Shown: positions 24,040 to 33,583 of the stretch, piece by piece
Layout of the letters: the number at the start of each line of letters is the position of its first letter
How positions within the stretch are numbered: the stretch's first letter is position 1
Assembly (NCBI RefSeq): GCF_035917675.1
Contig: NZ_CP109104.1
Span: 7,874,001-7,938,000 of the forward strand
Length of the DNA: 64,000 nucleotides
Reading direction: 5' to 3'
DNA from: Streptomyces sp. NBC_01775
GTDB taxonomy: Bacteria > Actinomycetota > Actinomycetes > Streptomycetales > Streptomycetaceae
Notes under the pieces: model-generated
What the model was told of the DNA's origin: nothing
Seen by the model: only the letters and a program-made list of their open reading frames with translations
Database searches by the model: none
Made by a program: the position numbers and the translations under genes

Positions 24040-25214
24040 CGGACGGCCTCCCACCGCCAGCCCGCGAGCAGCGCGTCCAGCGCGGAGACATGCAGCTGGG
24101 GCACGTCGGTACCCAGGGCTCTGCGCTCGGGGCCTTCGGGTACGTGCGCGTCGGCGCCGGCGCGCACCAGCACGGTCCGGTCGAAGCGCCGCCGCACGCG
24201 GTCCAGCGCCGTCAGCCCCGTCGCGTCCTCGGTGCCGCTGATCACCACCAGCGTGCCGCTGGCGCGCGAGCGCTCCAGGTCGTCGAAGGCCGCAGCGGCC
24301 GATGTCCTGGCCGAGCGCCGCACCAGCGCGAGCCGGTCCAGCAGCGCGTCGGCGTCGTTGCCGCCGCCGCCGTCGGTGCGCAGGATCGGGCCCGCGTCAC
24401 CGAGGAGAGTCACGGGGAAGTGCGAGCGCGCGGCGGCGAACGCGACGGAAGCGGCGCTGTCCACCGCCAGTTCGAAGTCGTCCTCGGTGCGGTACGCCAC
24501 GGCCCGGGTGTCGAGCACGACCGTGGTGTGCGGCAGGGAGACGTCCACGAGCTGCTTGACCATCAGCGTTCCGGTGCGCGCGCTGGAGCGCCAGTGCACC
24601 CGGCGCAGATCGTCGCCCAGGACGTACTCGCGCAGCGCGTGGAAGGTCAGCGAACCCTCGTCCGCCGTGTCCGAGGTCGGCCCCTCCACATGGTGGGCCT
24701 TCCCCGAGGGCAGCACCGGCAGCAGACAGACCCGGGGCCGCACCAGCAGCGTGTCCGTGCCCCCCTCGGCCGGGGCGAACACCCTTACCCGACGGGCCAG
24801 TCCGAGCGGATCGGCGCGCTCCAGCCGCAGCGGCCCGAGCGGAATCCTGCCGCGCCGCTCGGTGGGCAGCGCGTACAGCGCGGTGTGCTCCTCACCGGCA
24901 GCCAGCGAGGGAATCTCCAGGACGAGCGGGGTGTCGCCGCACATGTCGGTGAAACGCAGCCCCCGAAGCGTGCGGCTGCCGGTGTTGGTGAGCGTGACCG
25001 AGCCGTCCGCCCGCTCGCCGCGTGCGACCTTGCGTGGCGTGACCCGCCGCCGGGCCGCCAGCCGGGGCCCGCGCGCGGTCCACACCAGGGCCACGACCAC
25101 GCCGAGCAGACAGGCGAACCCGAGCATCGCCGCCTCCTCGTACCCGAAGCCGTACCCCGCGCCGGTGAGCGCGGCGCCGCCGACCAGTGCCCCCCAACCC
25201 GTCGGCGACAGCAT
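24036..25214 (-). CDS. DUF58-domain membrane-anchored protein
   Basis: 392 residues. Two hydrophobic helices fill residues 8-47 (WGALVGGAALTGAGYGFGYE and the next one), followed by a beta-rich part. The DUF58 signature is DDLRRVHWRSSARTG with a following VDVSLPHTTVVLDTRA strand, resembling a von Willebrand A-type fold. The start overlaps the MoxR stop by one base, and the stop overlaps the TgpA-like start by four. DUF58 proteins are usual partners of MoxR ATPases; MoxR is thought to act on them as a chaperone. Confidence 0.85.
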   Translation of the reverse strand: MLSPTGWGALVGGAALTGAGYGFGYEEAAMLGFACLLGVVVALVWTARGPRLAARRRVTPRKVARGERADGSVTLTNTGSRTLRGLRFTDMCGDTPLVLEIPSLAAGEEHTALYALPTERRGRIPLGPLRLERADPLGLARRVRVFAPAEGGTDTLLVRPRVCLLPVLPSGKAHHVEGPTSDTADEGSLTFHALREYVLGDDLRRVHWRSSARTGTLMVKQLVDVSLPHTTVVLDTRAVAYRTEDDFELAVDSAASVAFAAARSHFPVTLLGDAGPILRTDGGGGNDADALLDRLALVRRSARTSAAAAFDDLERSRASGTLVVISGTEDATGLTALDRVRRRFDRTVLVRAGADAHVPEGPERRALGTDVPQLHVSALDALLAGWRWEAVR

Positions 25215-26203
25215 CAGAGCTGGGCCCCCGCCTGCGGTACCGGGACGGTCGCCAGGGCCTCCGCGATGACGTCCGCGCCGCTGCTGCCGCTCAGCTCCGC
25301 CTCGGGAGTGAGGATGAGCCGGTGCGCGAGCACCGGACCCGCCAGCGCCTTCACGTCCTCCGGCAGCGCGTACGCCCGCCCCTGGGACGCGGCCCGCACC
25401 CGTACGGCGCGCAGCAGCGCCACCGAGCCCCGGGGGCTCGCGCCGAGCCGGACCTCGGGCAGCTCACGGGTGGCCGCCACGACTCGCACCAGGTAGTCGT
25501 AGAGCTGCGGGGCGACCTGGATCTGCCGCGCGACCTGGATGAACTCAGAGATGTGCCGGCCCGTCGCGATCGTCGGAAGCTGGCCGATGCTCGTCTCGGA
25601 GGCGGCGCCCGACAGCACCGCCACCTCCGAGGCGTGGTCGGGGTAGCCGATGGTGACCCGCATCAGGAACCGGTCGAGCTGCGCCTCGGGCAGCGGGTAG
25701 GTGCCGCCCATGTCCACCGAGTTCTGCGTGGCGATCACCATGAAGGGGCGGGGGACCGGGTGGGTGGTGCCGTCAGCGGTCACCTGCCGCTCCTCCATGA
25801 CCTCCAGCATCGAGGACTGGGTCTTGGGGGAGGCACGGTTGACCTCGTCCCCGAGCACGATGTTCGCGAAGACCGGGCCAGGCAGGAACTCGAACGTGCC
25901 GGTGTTCTGCCGGTAGATGGTCACGCCGGTGATGTCGGAGGGCAGCAGGTCGGGCGTGAACTGCACGCGGTGCCAGCTGGCTTCCAGCGAGGCGGCGAGA
26001 CAGCGCGCCAGCGTCGTCTTGCCGGTGCCCGGCACGTCCTCGATGAGCAGGTGCCCCTCGGAGAACAGGCAGACGAGCGCCAGCTCCACCGTCTCCCGCT
26101 TGCCCTTGACGACACGTTCGATGTTGTCGCCCAGCGCGTGGAAGCACTGGGACAGGAGCGCCACCGAGTCGGTCGAGGCGCCACCGTTGTTTTCTAGTCG
26201 CAT
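25214..26203 (-). CDS. MoxR-family AAA+ ATPase
   Basis: 329 residues, standard for MoxR. Walker A is DVPGTGKTT (about 58-66) and Walker B is VLGDEVNRASP, with sensor 1 in MVIATQNSVD. The C-terminal lid contains EDVKALAGPVLAHRLIL. It overlaps both neighbours in an operon with FN3, DUF58 and TgpA-like proteins. MoxR proteins act as chaperone-like remodellers, typically of VWA/DUF58 partners, in the cytoplasm. Confidence 0.93.
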   Translation of the reverse strand: MRLENNGGASTDSVALLSQCFHALGDNIERVVKGKRETVELALVCLFSEGHLLIEDVPGTGKTTLARCLAASLEASWHRVQFTPDLLPSDITGVTIYRQNTGTFEFLPGPVFANIVLGDEVNRASPKTQSSMLEVMEERQVTADGTTHPVPRPFMVIATQNSVDMGGTYPLPEAQLDRFLMRVTIGYPDHASEVAVLSGAASETSIGQLPTIATGRHISEFIQVARQIQVAPQLYDYLVRVVAATRELPEVRLGASPRGSVALLRAVRVRAASQGRAYALPEDVKALAGPVLAHRLILTPEAELSGSSGADVIAEALATVPVPQAGAQL

Positions 26204-28611
26204 CGCCAGACCTCCGGTGAGAATTCGCCTTGTTTATGATTCTTGGTGCTCACCCACAGATCGCTCACGTAGGCGGTCTGCCCCTTCCACTCGACGCGGT
26301 CCCAGATCTTGCTCTTCCAGCCGTAGGTGTCGTGCACCTCCGGCGTCCCTTCCAGCTGGCAGATCACCTTGATGGCCGGGAGCTCGCCGGGGGGAATCTT
26401 GTCCACGCGCTGGCCCGCGGAAGAGCTGGGCTGGCTGCGCACACCCACGGCCGTGTCGTCGGCCACGTTGTCCGCGATCTCCAGGTTCATCGGCTGGGAC
26501 AGATCGACCGTGAGGGCGGTGGAGCCGCCGGAGCCCGCCGCGTTGGCGGCGGCCACGGAGAGGTTGTAGGTCTTGTTGTTCGCCAGGCCTCTGAGGTCGA
26601 GTGCCGTCTTGTCCGTCGGCTTCGGAGCCCCACCGGCCCCCGACACCGTGTAAGTCGTCCCGTTCGCCCCGGCGTTGGCGGGCTTGTCCCAGGTCAGGTT
26701 GATGCCCCGGCCGCCCTGCGGGAAGGAGCGCGCGAGGTTCTGCGGAGCGCCGGGTGCCACGCACGGACGGGTGGGCCCGGAGCGGCCGGACTCCTTCGTG
26801 TCTCCGTCGGAGAACTCGGCGACGACGGTGAAGGTGTACTCCTTGCCGCACTCCCCACCGTTCACCTGGAAGGTGAACGGGCCCTCGGGGCCGACCTTGC
26901 CGGGCTTCACCTCGGCGCCCGCCGGTGCGCCCTTGAGCCGGTAGCCCGTCGGCTTCACCCCGGACGACGGGGAGAAGGTGACCGTGATGAAACCCGCGCC
27001 CGACTGTGCCTGCGGGGTGCCGGGCGGCACGGGCTTCGCGGTGTCGTCGGGGTTCTCCGGTTCGGGCTCGGGTTTGGGCTTCGGCTTGGGCCCCGGATCC
27101 GGCTTGCCCGGCGCGGGGTTGCCCGGCTTCTCCCGCCCTCCGGGCTTGCCGCCCGGCTTCGACCCGGGCCCGTCGGGCCCGTCGTTGTCGCCTCCCGGGC
27201 CGTTGGGTCCCGAGGGGCCTTCGGGCGCCGGGTTGGGGGCGTTCGGGCCCGGTGCGGGGCTGCGGTTGCCGCTGTCGCCGGGGATGTTCTCGCGGGGCTT
27301 GCGGCCCGAGGGCGCGTCGTCGTGGTACTTGCGCACGCGGTTGACCTCGCCCTTGGAGTTGATCACCACCGCCGTCGCGTTGTTCTCGTCGTTGACCCAG
27401 AGCAGGCCGTCGCGGACGAAGAGGCTGAGTTCGCCGTGCTTGCCAGTGACTTTGACGGGCTTCTCGATCGCCGCCGCCTCGGTGTCGTAGACCCGGAGGG
27501 TGCCGTTGCTGTGGTCGGGCACGTACACCTTCGAGCCGAGCACCTGGGGGGTGCCGTACTCGTGCTTCGACGCACCCACCGAAGCCGTCAGCAGCGCGCC
27601 CGTACGGGTGTTGACCAGCGTCATACGGCCGGACTTGCGCGCCAGCACGGGCACGATGTCACCGGCCGTCGACGGCGGTACGAGCACCGATCCCGGGGGC
27701 GCGTTCCTGATGTCGCGCGGCAGCTTGAAGCGCAGCCCGCGCCCCTTGCGGTGCAGCAGCGTGACGGTTCCGCCCTCGGTGTCGGTCACCACCGGGCGGC
27801 CGTCGGCCAGCGTCATCGCCAGGGCCGAGGCGCGCTTGCTCTTGCCGGAGATCTTGATCCCGTCGGCCTTCTTGGTGCGCGGACCGCCCTTCTTGCCGGG
27901 AACGACGGGCACGACGCGGCCCTTGGCGGGCTGCGGCACCCACAGCGTCCCCTTGGAGTCGGCGACCGCCTTGCCCAGCGGGCCCGCACCCAGGTCGACG
28001 GGGCCGCCGACCGGTGTCGTACGGACCGGGTCGATGCGCTGCACCGTGCTCTTGACGGGGTCGACGAGATACGCGTACGAGCCGCCTGCCACCAACTGGA
28101 GGCGGCCGGAGGCGTAGCGGGAGGACTGCTCGGCGGTCAGCTGGGAGGGGTCGATGCGGACTACCTTCCCCGTCTTCTTGTCCAGCACCAGGATGGTTTT
28201 GCCGTCCTGGGAGATCGACACCGGATGGTCGCCCATGCCGGGCAGCTTGACCTTGCCGTCCACGTCGCCGGTCAGCCCGTTGGCGTGCGCGGCCTCGCCG
28301 GTGCGGGAGCTGGTCAGCCAGGCGCCGATGTCGGACAGGTCGGGCACGGCGCCCGCCTTGCCGGAGCCGACGGCGATCGAGGTGCCGAGGAGCGCGCCGA
28401 CCGAGCAGATCGCGATGTACCCCGTCGCCCTGCGGCGGCTGGGGCGAATCGCTGCCCAGGTGCTGGTCAGCGCCCCGGTGCAGCGGGCCCGTACGCTGGC
28501 CGGCCCTCGGCGGCCGGGCTCCTCGGAAGAACCGGCCGCCTCCTCGACGAGCCGCCGGGGACGCAGACCTCGCGTCCCGTCCTCCTCGGAGCTGTTCCGA
28601 GCATCCGACAT
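26194..28611 (-). CDS. Membrane-anchored beta-propeller/fibronectin III protein, first gene of the MoxR operon
   Basis: 805 residues. A cytoplasmic Arg-rich N-terminus is followed by one TM helix (about 63-85, GYIAICSVGALLGTSIAV). The extracellular part starts with propeller-like repeats (about 100-400, with ISQDGKTILVLDKKTG and similar blades). A Pro/Gly/Lys-rich linker (about 410-520) comes next, then two FN3 domains and a C-terminal SH3-like domain (DKIPPGELPAIKVICQLEG). It lacks enzyme motifs and is probably a cell-surface binding or sensing protein. The stop lies within the start region of the MoxR gene (10-base overlap). The long upstream gap carries the operon promoter. Confidence 0.75.
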   Translation of the reverse strand: MSDARNSSEEDGTRGLRPRRLVEEAAGSSEEPGRRGPASVRARCTGALTSTWAAIRPSRRRATGYIAICSVGALLGTSIAVGSGKAGAVPDLSDIGAWLTSSRTGEAAHANGLTGDVDGKVKLPGMGDHPVSISQDGKTILVLDKKTGKVVRIDPSQLTAEQSSRYASGRLQLVAGGSYAYLVDPVKSTVQRIDPVRTTPVGGPVDLGAGPLGKAVADSKGTLWVPQPAKGRVVPVVPGKKGGPRTKKADGIKISGKSKRASALAMTLADGRPVVTDTEGGTVTLLHRKGRGLRFKLPRDIRNAPPGSVLVPPSTAGDIVPVLARKSGRMTLVNTRTGALLTASVGASKHEYGTPQVLGSKVYVPDHSNGTLRVYDTEAAAIEKPVKVTGKHGELSLFVRDGLLWVNDENNATAVVINSKGEVNRVRKYHDDAPSGRKPRENIPGDSGNRSPAPGPNAPNPAPEGPSGPNGPGGDNDGPDGPGSKPGGKPGGREKPGNPAPGKPDPGPKPKPKPEPEPENPDDTAKPVPPGTPQAQSGAGFITVTFSPSSGVKPTGYRLKGAPAGAEVKPGKVGPEGPFTFQVNGGECGKEYTFTVVAEFSDGDTKESGRSGPTRPCVAPGAPQNLARSFPQGGRGINLTWDKPANAGANGTTYTVSGAGGAPKPTDKTALDLRGLANNKTYNLSVAAANAAGSGGSTALTVDLSQPMNLEIADNVADDTAVGVRSQPSSSAGQRVDKIPPGELPAIKVICQLEGTPEVHDTYGWKSKIWDRVEWKGQTAYVSDLWVSTKNHKQGEFSPEVWRCD

Positions 28612-28885
28612 CGACAGTCCCTCCCCCCGTTGCGCCTGCCTCGACCGCTTCGCGCCGTCAATGAAGCCGCCCTTCGAAGGTTAGCTCCCCAACTGCCCCG
28701 GAAGTCACCGCTCCCTGGCCTGCTGTGACAGGAGTATGACGTCAGCCGCATGTGTGGCGGTGCCGTCACTTCCGGTCACAAGCCTGTCATGGACAGTCCA
28801 GGAAGCGATGCTTCCGTGCCGGAAGTGGCCACTCTGAGGACAGAGCCCGCACCGACCGAGGCGCGGGCCATCGGGGGAGGTCGCT

Positions 28886-29791
28886 ATGAACGGTACGGGA
28901 CGTCGAATAAGGGCGCGCGACACCAGGGTCACCGTTGCCGGGGCCGCTGTCCTGGCACTTCTGGGGGCCGCGGCACTGACGGGGTGCGGTGAGGCGGACC
29001 CGGGTGAGCGCATGTCAGGCCCTCGGGCGGCCAAGGCGAGCCCCCGGGAGGGGATCGGTGTCCGCAAGGACCCGGTGGCGGCTCCGTCCGGCAAGCAGCT
29101 CGACGTGCCCTGGTACCAGGAGGAGCACTCGTGGTGGTGCGGTCCGGCCTCGTCGCGCCAGGCGCTCGCGACCTGGGTCGACAAGCCGATGACCCAGGAG
29201 AACCTGGCCGACTTGATGGTGACGGGAGTCCTCGAGCCCGAGACTCGCGCCATCACGGCTGTCACCGAAGGGATGAACACGGCCCTCAGCGGCAGCGGCT
29301 TGGGCGAGCCCTACGTCAACCGGGCCTTCGACGAGGACACTTCCAAGGGGGAGAAGGCCAAGCAGCTCCTGACCGACGCCAAGTCGACGATCGGCAGCCG
29401 CGGCCACGCCATGGTGGTCAACGTCCTGTCCACCGAGAACAACAAACTGCACTCGGCCTACCCGGACCGGAACGTGGGCCACTATGTGACCGTCCACGGC
29501 TACGACGCGGCGGGCAACCTCACCGTCACCGACCCGGCGGCCGATATGAGCGGCGACTACACGAACGTGCCGTCCACCTACACCGTCAGCGCCAACCACC
29601 TCGCCGGTCTCCTCAACGCGGGCGACGGCTCCCACTATTACAACTTCCTCCCGGCCCGCTCCATGGGGAGGCCCGGCAGCCCCGGCAAGGCAGGCAAGCA
29701 TGCCGAACCCGGCAAGGCCGGCAAGCCTGCGAAGCCCGCCAACCCCGGTAAGGCAGGCAAGCTTTCACGGGAAGCGGGCGGCAAGCGCTGA
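28886..29791 (+). CDS. C39-like papain-fold lipoprotein
   Basis: 301 residues. GGGGGAGG sits 5 bases before the ATG. A signal peptide ends in a lipobox, AALTGC, with the lipidated Cys near residue 34. The catalytic-type Cys is in SWWCGPASSRQAL (about residue 88). The His is in GHYVTVHGYDAAGNL and an Asp follows in VTDPA, the order found in C39-like peptidases. The C-terminal 45 residues are a Gly/Lys/Ala/Pro-rich tail with GKAGK repeats, possibly binding anionic wall polymers. It is divergent from the FN3/MoxR operon. Substrate unknown. Confidence 0.82.
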   Translation: MNGTGRRIRARDTRVTVAGAAVLALLGAAALTGCGEADPGERMSGPRAAKASPREGIGVRKDPVAAPSGKQLDVPWYQEEHSWWCGPASSRQALATWVDKPMTQENLADLMVTGVLEPETRAITAVTEGMNTALSGSGLGEPYVNRAFDEDTSKGEKAKQLLTDAKSTIGSRGHAMVVNVLSTENNKLHSAYPDRNVGHYVTVHGYDAAGNLTVTDPAADMSGDYTNVPSTYTVSANHLAGLLNAGDGSHYYNFLPARSMGRPGSPGKAGKHAEPGKAGKPAKPANPGKAGKLSREAGGKR

Positions 29792-29802
29792 GCCCGGAAG
29801 GC

Positions 29803-29835
29803 GGGGCCCGGCCCGCACCGCCGGGTCCGGGCCCC
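29803..29835. terminator. Bidirectional hairpin between convergent genes
   Basis: GGGGCCCGG (29803-29811) pairs with CCGGGCCCC (29827-29835). It lies just after the lipoprotein stop and before the end of the MFS gene at 29897. Confidence 0.6.
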
Positions 29836-29896
29836 GCGTGTTCACCGCGGCCTCAGTGGTGGGCCGCGGATCTGGCGTGCGCGGCTGGGGGGCCGC

Positions 29897-31156
29897 TCAC
29901 ACGTCGCGTACCGGCAGCAGACCGACCACGAGGCCCGCCAGGGTGCAGACCGTCCCGGTGGCCACCACCGTGGTCCAGCCGCCGTGCGCCCACGCCAGCG
30001 AACCGGCCAGCGAGCCGAGGGCGATCCCGAGGAAGCGGCAGGTGAAGTAGAGGGTGTTGAGGCGACTGTGCACAGTTGGGTCCAGCGTGAACAGCACGGT
30101 CTGGCACACCGCCTGACTGCCCCAGACGCCCACGTCCACCACGATCACGCCCGCGATCAGCCACCACAGCCCGGTGCCGCCCGGCAGCAGGAGCAGCCAC
30201 CCCACGGCCACCAGCCCGATGAGCGCGGCCAGTGCGCCCCGGCGCCCGAGCCGGTCGGCCGCCCGCCCGGCCCACGGAGAGGCGAGCGCGCTGGCCGCGG
30301 CCACCAGGCCGAACAGCCCGGTCGCGGCGGAGCCGAAGTGGAAGCCGTGCTCCAGCAAGAACGTCAGCGCCGTCCAGAAAGCGCCGAACGCGATGCCCAC
30401 CAGCGCTCCGGATGCGACGATCCGCGCCACCAGCGGGTGGGCGGCGAGCCGGGGCAGCGAGGCCAGCGAGGCGCGGTAGCCCGTGGCGCCGGCGGGCGGG
30501 GCAGCGGGCAGGGCCCGCCGCAGGGCGCACACGAGCGTGAGGGTCAAGGCGGCGGAGCAGACGTACACGCCCCGCCACCCGACCGCCTCGGCGAGCGCGC
30601 CCGAGTAGGCGCGGGAGGCCAGCACCCCGATCAGCAGCCCGCCTTGCACGGTGCCGACGACCCGGCCACGCGCGCCCTTGCCGCCGCCGGTCCCGCCGGT
30701 CCCGCTGTCTTCGCCTGTCGCGGCCAGCGCGACGGCGAGCGGCGCCACCAACTGCGGGACGGGGGAGAGCAGGCCGAGCGCGAAGCTCGCCATGATCAGC
30801 CACCGCACCGTGGGCGCCGACGCGCACGCGACCAGCGCGACGGTGGACGCCGCGCCCAGGCGGAGGATCAGCCGCCGCCGGTCACCGCTGTCCCCGGCCG
30901 GGACGAGCAGCAAGATGCCCGCCGCGTACCCCAGCTGCGTGGCCATGGGGACTGCCCCGAGGAGATCGGGCCCGGCCTCGAACGAGCGGGCGAGGGAGGC
31001 CAGGAGGGGCTGGCTCAGGTAGACGTTGGCGGCCGTGACGGCGGCGGCCGTCGCCAGCATGAGCGTCGGCGTGCGGAGCGGACGGGCGGGGCGGGGGCGA
31101 GTGCGCCGGTTTCCGGTGCGGGCGGGCGTTCTGTTCCCAGTGGGCGTCTTGTTCAC
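29897..31156 (-). CDS. MFS transporter, 12-TM exporter type
   Basis: 419 residues with about 12 hydrophobic segments after a basic Pro/Arg/Thr-rich N-terminal tail of 30 residues. Helix 1 carries AANVYLSQPLLASLARSF; the loop after helix 2 has PAGDSGDRRRLI. Similar proteins are annotated as drug or sugar efflux MFS. The frame is open far upstream; GTG at 31156 was chosen because the AraC regulator starts divergently at 31283, and the GGA before it is a weak ribosome binding site, so the start is uncertain by a few codons. Likely controlled by the AraC protein. Confidence 0.8.
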   Translation of the reverse strand: MNKTPTGNRTPARTGNRRTRPRPARPLRTPTLMLATAAAVTAANVYLSQPLLASLARSFEAGPDLLGAVPMATQLGYAAGILLLVPAGDSGDRRRLILRLGAASTVALVACASAPTVRWLIMASFALGLLSPVPQLVAPLAVALAATGEDSGTGGTGGGKGARGRVVGTVQGGLLIGVLASRAYSGALAEAVGWRGVYVCSAALTLTLVCALRRALPAAPPAGATGYRASLASLPRLAAHPLVARIVASGALVGIAFGAFWTALTFLLEHGFHFGSAATGLFGLVAAASALASPWAGRAADRLGRRGALAALIGLVAVGWLLLLPGGTGLWWLIAGVIVVDVGVWGSQAVCQTVLFTLDPTVHSRLNTLYFTCRFLGIALGSLAGSLAWAHGGWTTVVATGTVCTLAGLVVGLLPVRDV

Positions 31157-31158
31157 AT

Positions 31159-31179
31159 GGTCCGACGCTAGGCCGGACC
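31159..31179. promoter_or_regulatory. Inverted repeat between the MFS and AraC genes
   Basis: GGTCCG (31159-31164) and CGGACC (31174-31179) are inverse copies nine bases apart, three bases upstream of the MFS start codon. A candidate operator for the AraC-family protein. Confidence 0.3.
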
Positions 31180-31282
31180 GCCGGTGGCATACTTTCGCTG
31201 TCCCGCCATCATCTGTCGGAACCGCGCCAAACCGTCTCAGGCCGCTTGAGCCGCTGCACCGCTTGGGGCCCGCCGTCGGACC

Positions 31283-32206
31283 GTGACAGAGGCGGCGACA
31301 GCACGCCCCTCCGCACCGAGAGCCCCGGGAACACGCGCCATGTACGGCAAGAGCGAGAATCGCGACGACTACCAGGACGTGCCCAGGCCCGTCGCCGCCA
31401 TGGCCCGGAACCTGCCCGACGGGCACCACATTCCCGCACACCGCCACCGGCGCGCCCAGCTGATCTACGGCACCTCCGGCGCGATCACCGTCGCCACCGA
31501 CCACGGCGTCTGGGTCGTTCCCGCGACCCGGGGCGCCTGGCTCCCGGCGGGCCTCACCCACGCGATGACCTGCGCCGGAGCCGTCGCCATGCGCACCCTC
31601 TACATCGAGCCCGCCTCGGCGGGCCACCTGCCCGCACACCCGACCGTCGTCTCCGTCCCGCCCCTGCTGCGCGAACTCATGGACGAGGCGACCCGGCTGC
31701 CGGTCGAGTACGACACGGAGGGCCGCGACGGGAAGGTGATGGAGCTGCTCCTGCTCGAGCTGGCCCCGCACCCCGTACCGGCACTGCGTCTGCCCGCGCC
31801 CGAGGACCCTCAGCTCGCCGCCCTCTGCGCCGAGATCCGGCGGGAGCCGGCCGCCCCGTGGACGACGCCGCGCGCCGCGGCCCGTGCCCGTATGAGCCCG
31901 CGCAGTCTCCAGCGCAGGTTCCCCGACGCCACCGGGATGAGCCTGGCCCACTGGGTGCAGCAGTCCCGCCTCGTCCACGCGGTCACGCTGCTCGCTCGCG
32001 GCGAGCCGGTCACGGCCGTCGCGGGCGCGGTCGGGTACGCCACCCCCAGCGCCTTCACCGCGATGTTCCACCGCGCCCTCGGCACCACCCCGACCGCCTA
32101 CTTCGGCGGCTCCCCGGAGCGGGCCGGCTCCACCGAGCGCTCCGGCGGCACCGGCTGGCGCGGCCCGCCCAGGGCTCCCCGAGATGTGACGGCTCGCCAG
32201 GCATGA
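31283..32206 (+). CDS. AraC-family regulator with cupin sensor domain
   Basis: 307 residues from GTG at 31283; an ATG at 31340 is an alternative that removes 19 disordered residues. Cupin features at about 45-105 include HIPAHRHRRAQLIYG and the later WLPAGLTHAM. The C-terminal 100 residues are the double HTH: RAAARARMSPRSLQRRFPDA, then PVTAVAGAVGYATPSAFTAM with FHRALGTTP. This is the architecture of MFS-linked AraC regulators. It is divergent from the MFS gene at 31156 and probably controls it. Confidence 0.87.
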   Translation: MTEAATARPSAPRAPGTRAMYGKSENRDDYQDVPRPVAAMARNLPDGHHIPAHRHRRAQLIYGTSGAITVATDHGVWVVPATRGAWLPAGLTHAMTCAGAVAMRTLYIEPASAGHLPAHPTVVSVPPLLRELMDEATRLPVEYDTEGRDGKVMELLLLELAPHPVPALRLPAPEDPQLAALCAEIRREPAAPWTTPRAAARARMSPRSLQRRFPDATGMSLAHWVQQSRLVHAVTLLARGEPVTAVAGAVGYATPSAFTAMFHRALGTTPTAYFGGSPERAGSTERSGGTGWRGPPRAPRDVTARQA

Positions 32207-32398
32207 TTCCTCCGTACTCTCTTACGTCCCTTTTTGGTGCTCTCATCCGTGTTCGAGGCGGGTGTGCCGGGGGCGACCGCCCAGGATTTCCGCCGTACGG
32301 CAAGTCGTAGGTGCGATCGGCCCCGCATGTGGCACTCGTTCGCGCGGCGGACGAACCGGGGTTCGCGCGGAGAACGAACCGAGAGGAGTGAGGCCACG

Positions 32399-33574
32399 GT
32401 GAGCTGGAAGGACCAGTGGCGGAGCCGGGCTCCCCAGCGCATCCGGGACAGCCTGGGCAGGGCGAGGAGCGGCCCGGGGCCCGAGCGGGACACCGCGCTG
32501 CTGCTGCTCAAGAGCGGCGCCGCCGGAGTGCTGGCGTGGGGACTGGCCCAGTACGTGATCGCCTCCCCTCAGCCCACCTACGCACCGTTCACCGCCTTGC
32601 TGGTGGTGCAGTCGACCGCCTACCGCTCCTTGATGCAGTCCTTCCGCTACGTCCTCGCGGTGGTGCTGGGAGTCGTGGCGGCGGGCCTGGTCGGGCCGCT
32701 GCTGGGGGAGAACGCGGGTGCCTTCGCGGTGATGCTGGCCATCACGCTGGTCCTCGGCCGCTGGCAGCGGCTGGGCAGCCAGGGCCTTCAGGTCTCCGTC
32801 GCGGGTGTGTTCGCCTACAACGCGCTCCTGGGCACCCGCGAGTCCATGCTGTGGGAGATCATCATGATGGCGCTGCTGGGCGCCGGTGTCGGTATAGGGA
32901 TCAGCATGTTCGTCCTGCCCCCGCTGCGCTACCGCACGGCGGCAAGCGGCGTCGAAGAGGTTTCCAACGCCACCCAGACGCTGCTCAAGGACATGGCCGA
33001 CGGTCTGGACGACGGGCTGCCCGACAGTGAGACCGCGGAGGACTGGCTGCACCGCGCGCGCCAGCTGGACGACACCCTCGCCTCGGCGCGCGAGGCCGTC
33101 GAGCACGGCGCCGAGAGCGTCGTCCTCAACCCGCGCAGGCTGCTGCACCCGCGCTCGGTGCCGCGGAGCTTCGCCGGGTACCGCACCCTGATGGAGTCCC
33201 TGGGCAGGGCGGGCGAACAGATCCGCAGCATCGCCTACGGCCTGCTGCGCGTACGCGAGCAGGACCCGTCGGTGTGTCCGAGTGCGGACTTCCTGCGCGC
33301 CTACGGAGAGCTGCTGGCCACGCTCTCCCGTGCCGCCGGACTGATCGGCTCGCTCCAGGAATCCATGGAGGAGGCAGAGGAGGGAGCGAAGGGCGAGGAC
33401 CCGCTCATCGACACCCTGGAGAGGGGCCGCGAGCAGCACCGCCGGCTCGCCGATGAGGCCGAGGGCGCGGCCTGGCCGAGCCACGGCGTTCTGCTCACCG
33501 ACGCCGACCGGCTCCTGGTCGAGTTCGGCCACGCCCATGAGCAGGGCGCCACCCAGCCGCTGTGCGAGGAGTGA
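32399..33574 (+). CDS. FUSC/aromatic acid exporter family membrane protein
   Basis: 391 residues. GTG at 32399, preceded by GAGG, was preferred over an upstream start at 32234 that would add an unrelated Arg-rich leader. The first 180 residues hold about six TM helices with a signature near AAGVLAWGLAQYV and PFTALLVVQSTAYRSL. The rest is a cytoplasmic helical domain rich in Glu/Arg. This is the half-size FUSC/ArAE layout seen in actinobacteria; relatives export aromatic acids or are of unknown use. Its stop is 9 bases from that of the convergent sugar transporter. Confidence 0.8.
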   Translation: MSWKDQWRSRAPQRIRDSLGRARSGPGPERDTALLLLKSGAAGVLAWGLAQYVIASPQPTYAPFTALLVVQSTAYRSLMQSFRYVLAVVLGVVAAGLVGPLLGENAGAFAVMLAITLVLGRWQRLGSQGLQVSVAGVFAYNALLGTRESMLWEIIMMALLGAGVGIGISMFVLPPLRYRTAASGVEEVSNATQTLLKDMADGLDDGLPDSETAEDWLHRARQLDDTLASAREAVEHGAESVVLNPRRLLHPRSVPRSFAGYRTLMESLGRAGEQIRSIAYGLLRVREQDPSVCPSADFLRAYGELLATLSRAAGLIGSLQESMEEAEEGAKGEDPLIDTLERGREQHRRLADEAEGAAWPSHGVLLTDADRLLVEFGHAHEQGATQPLCEE

Positions 33575-33583
33575 GCGCCGCGC

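Noticed and set aside
12524..28611. Complete ESX type VII locus
   Set aside because: EccB, EccD, EccE and mycosin genes are not in the window; only the ATPase and WXG-like proteins are.
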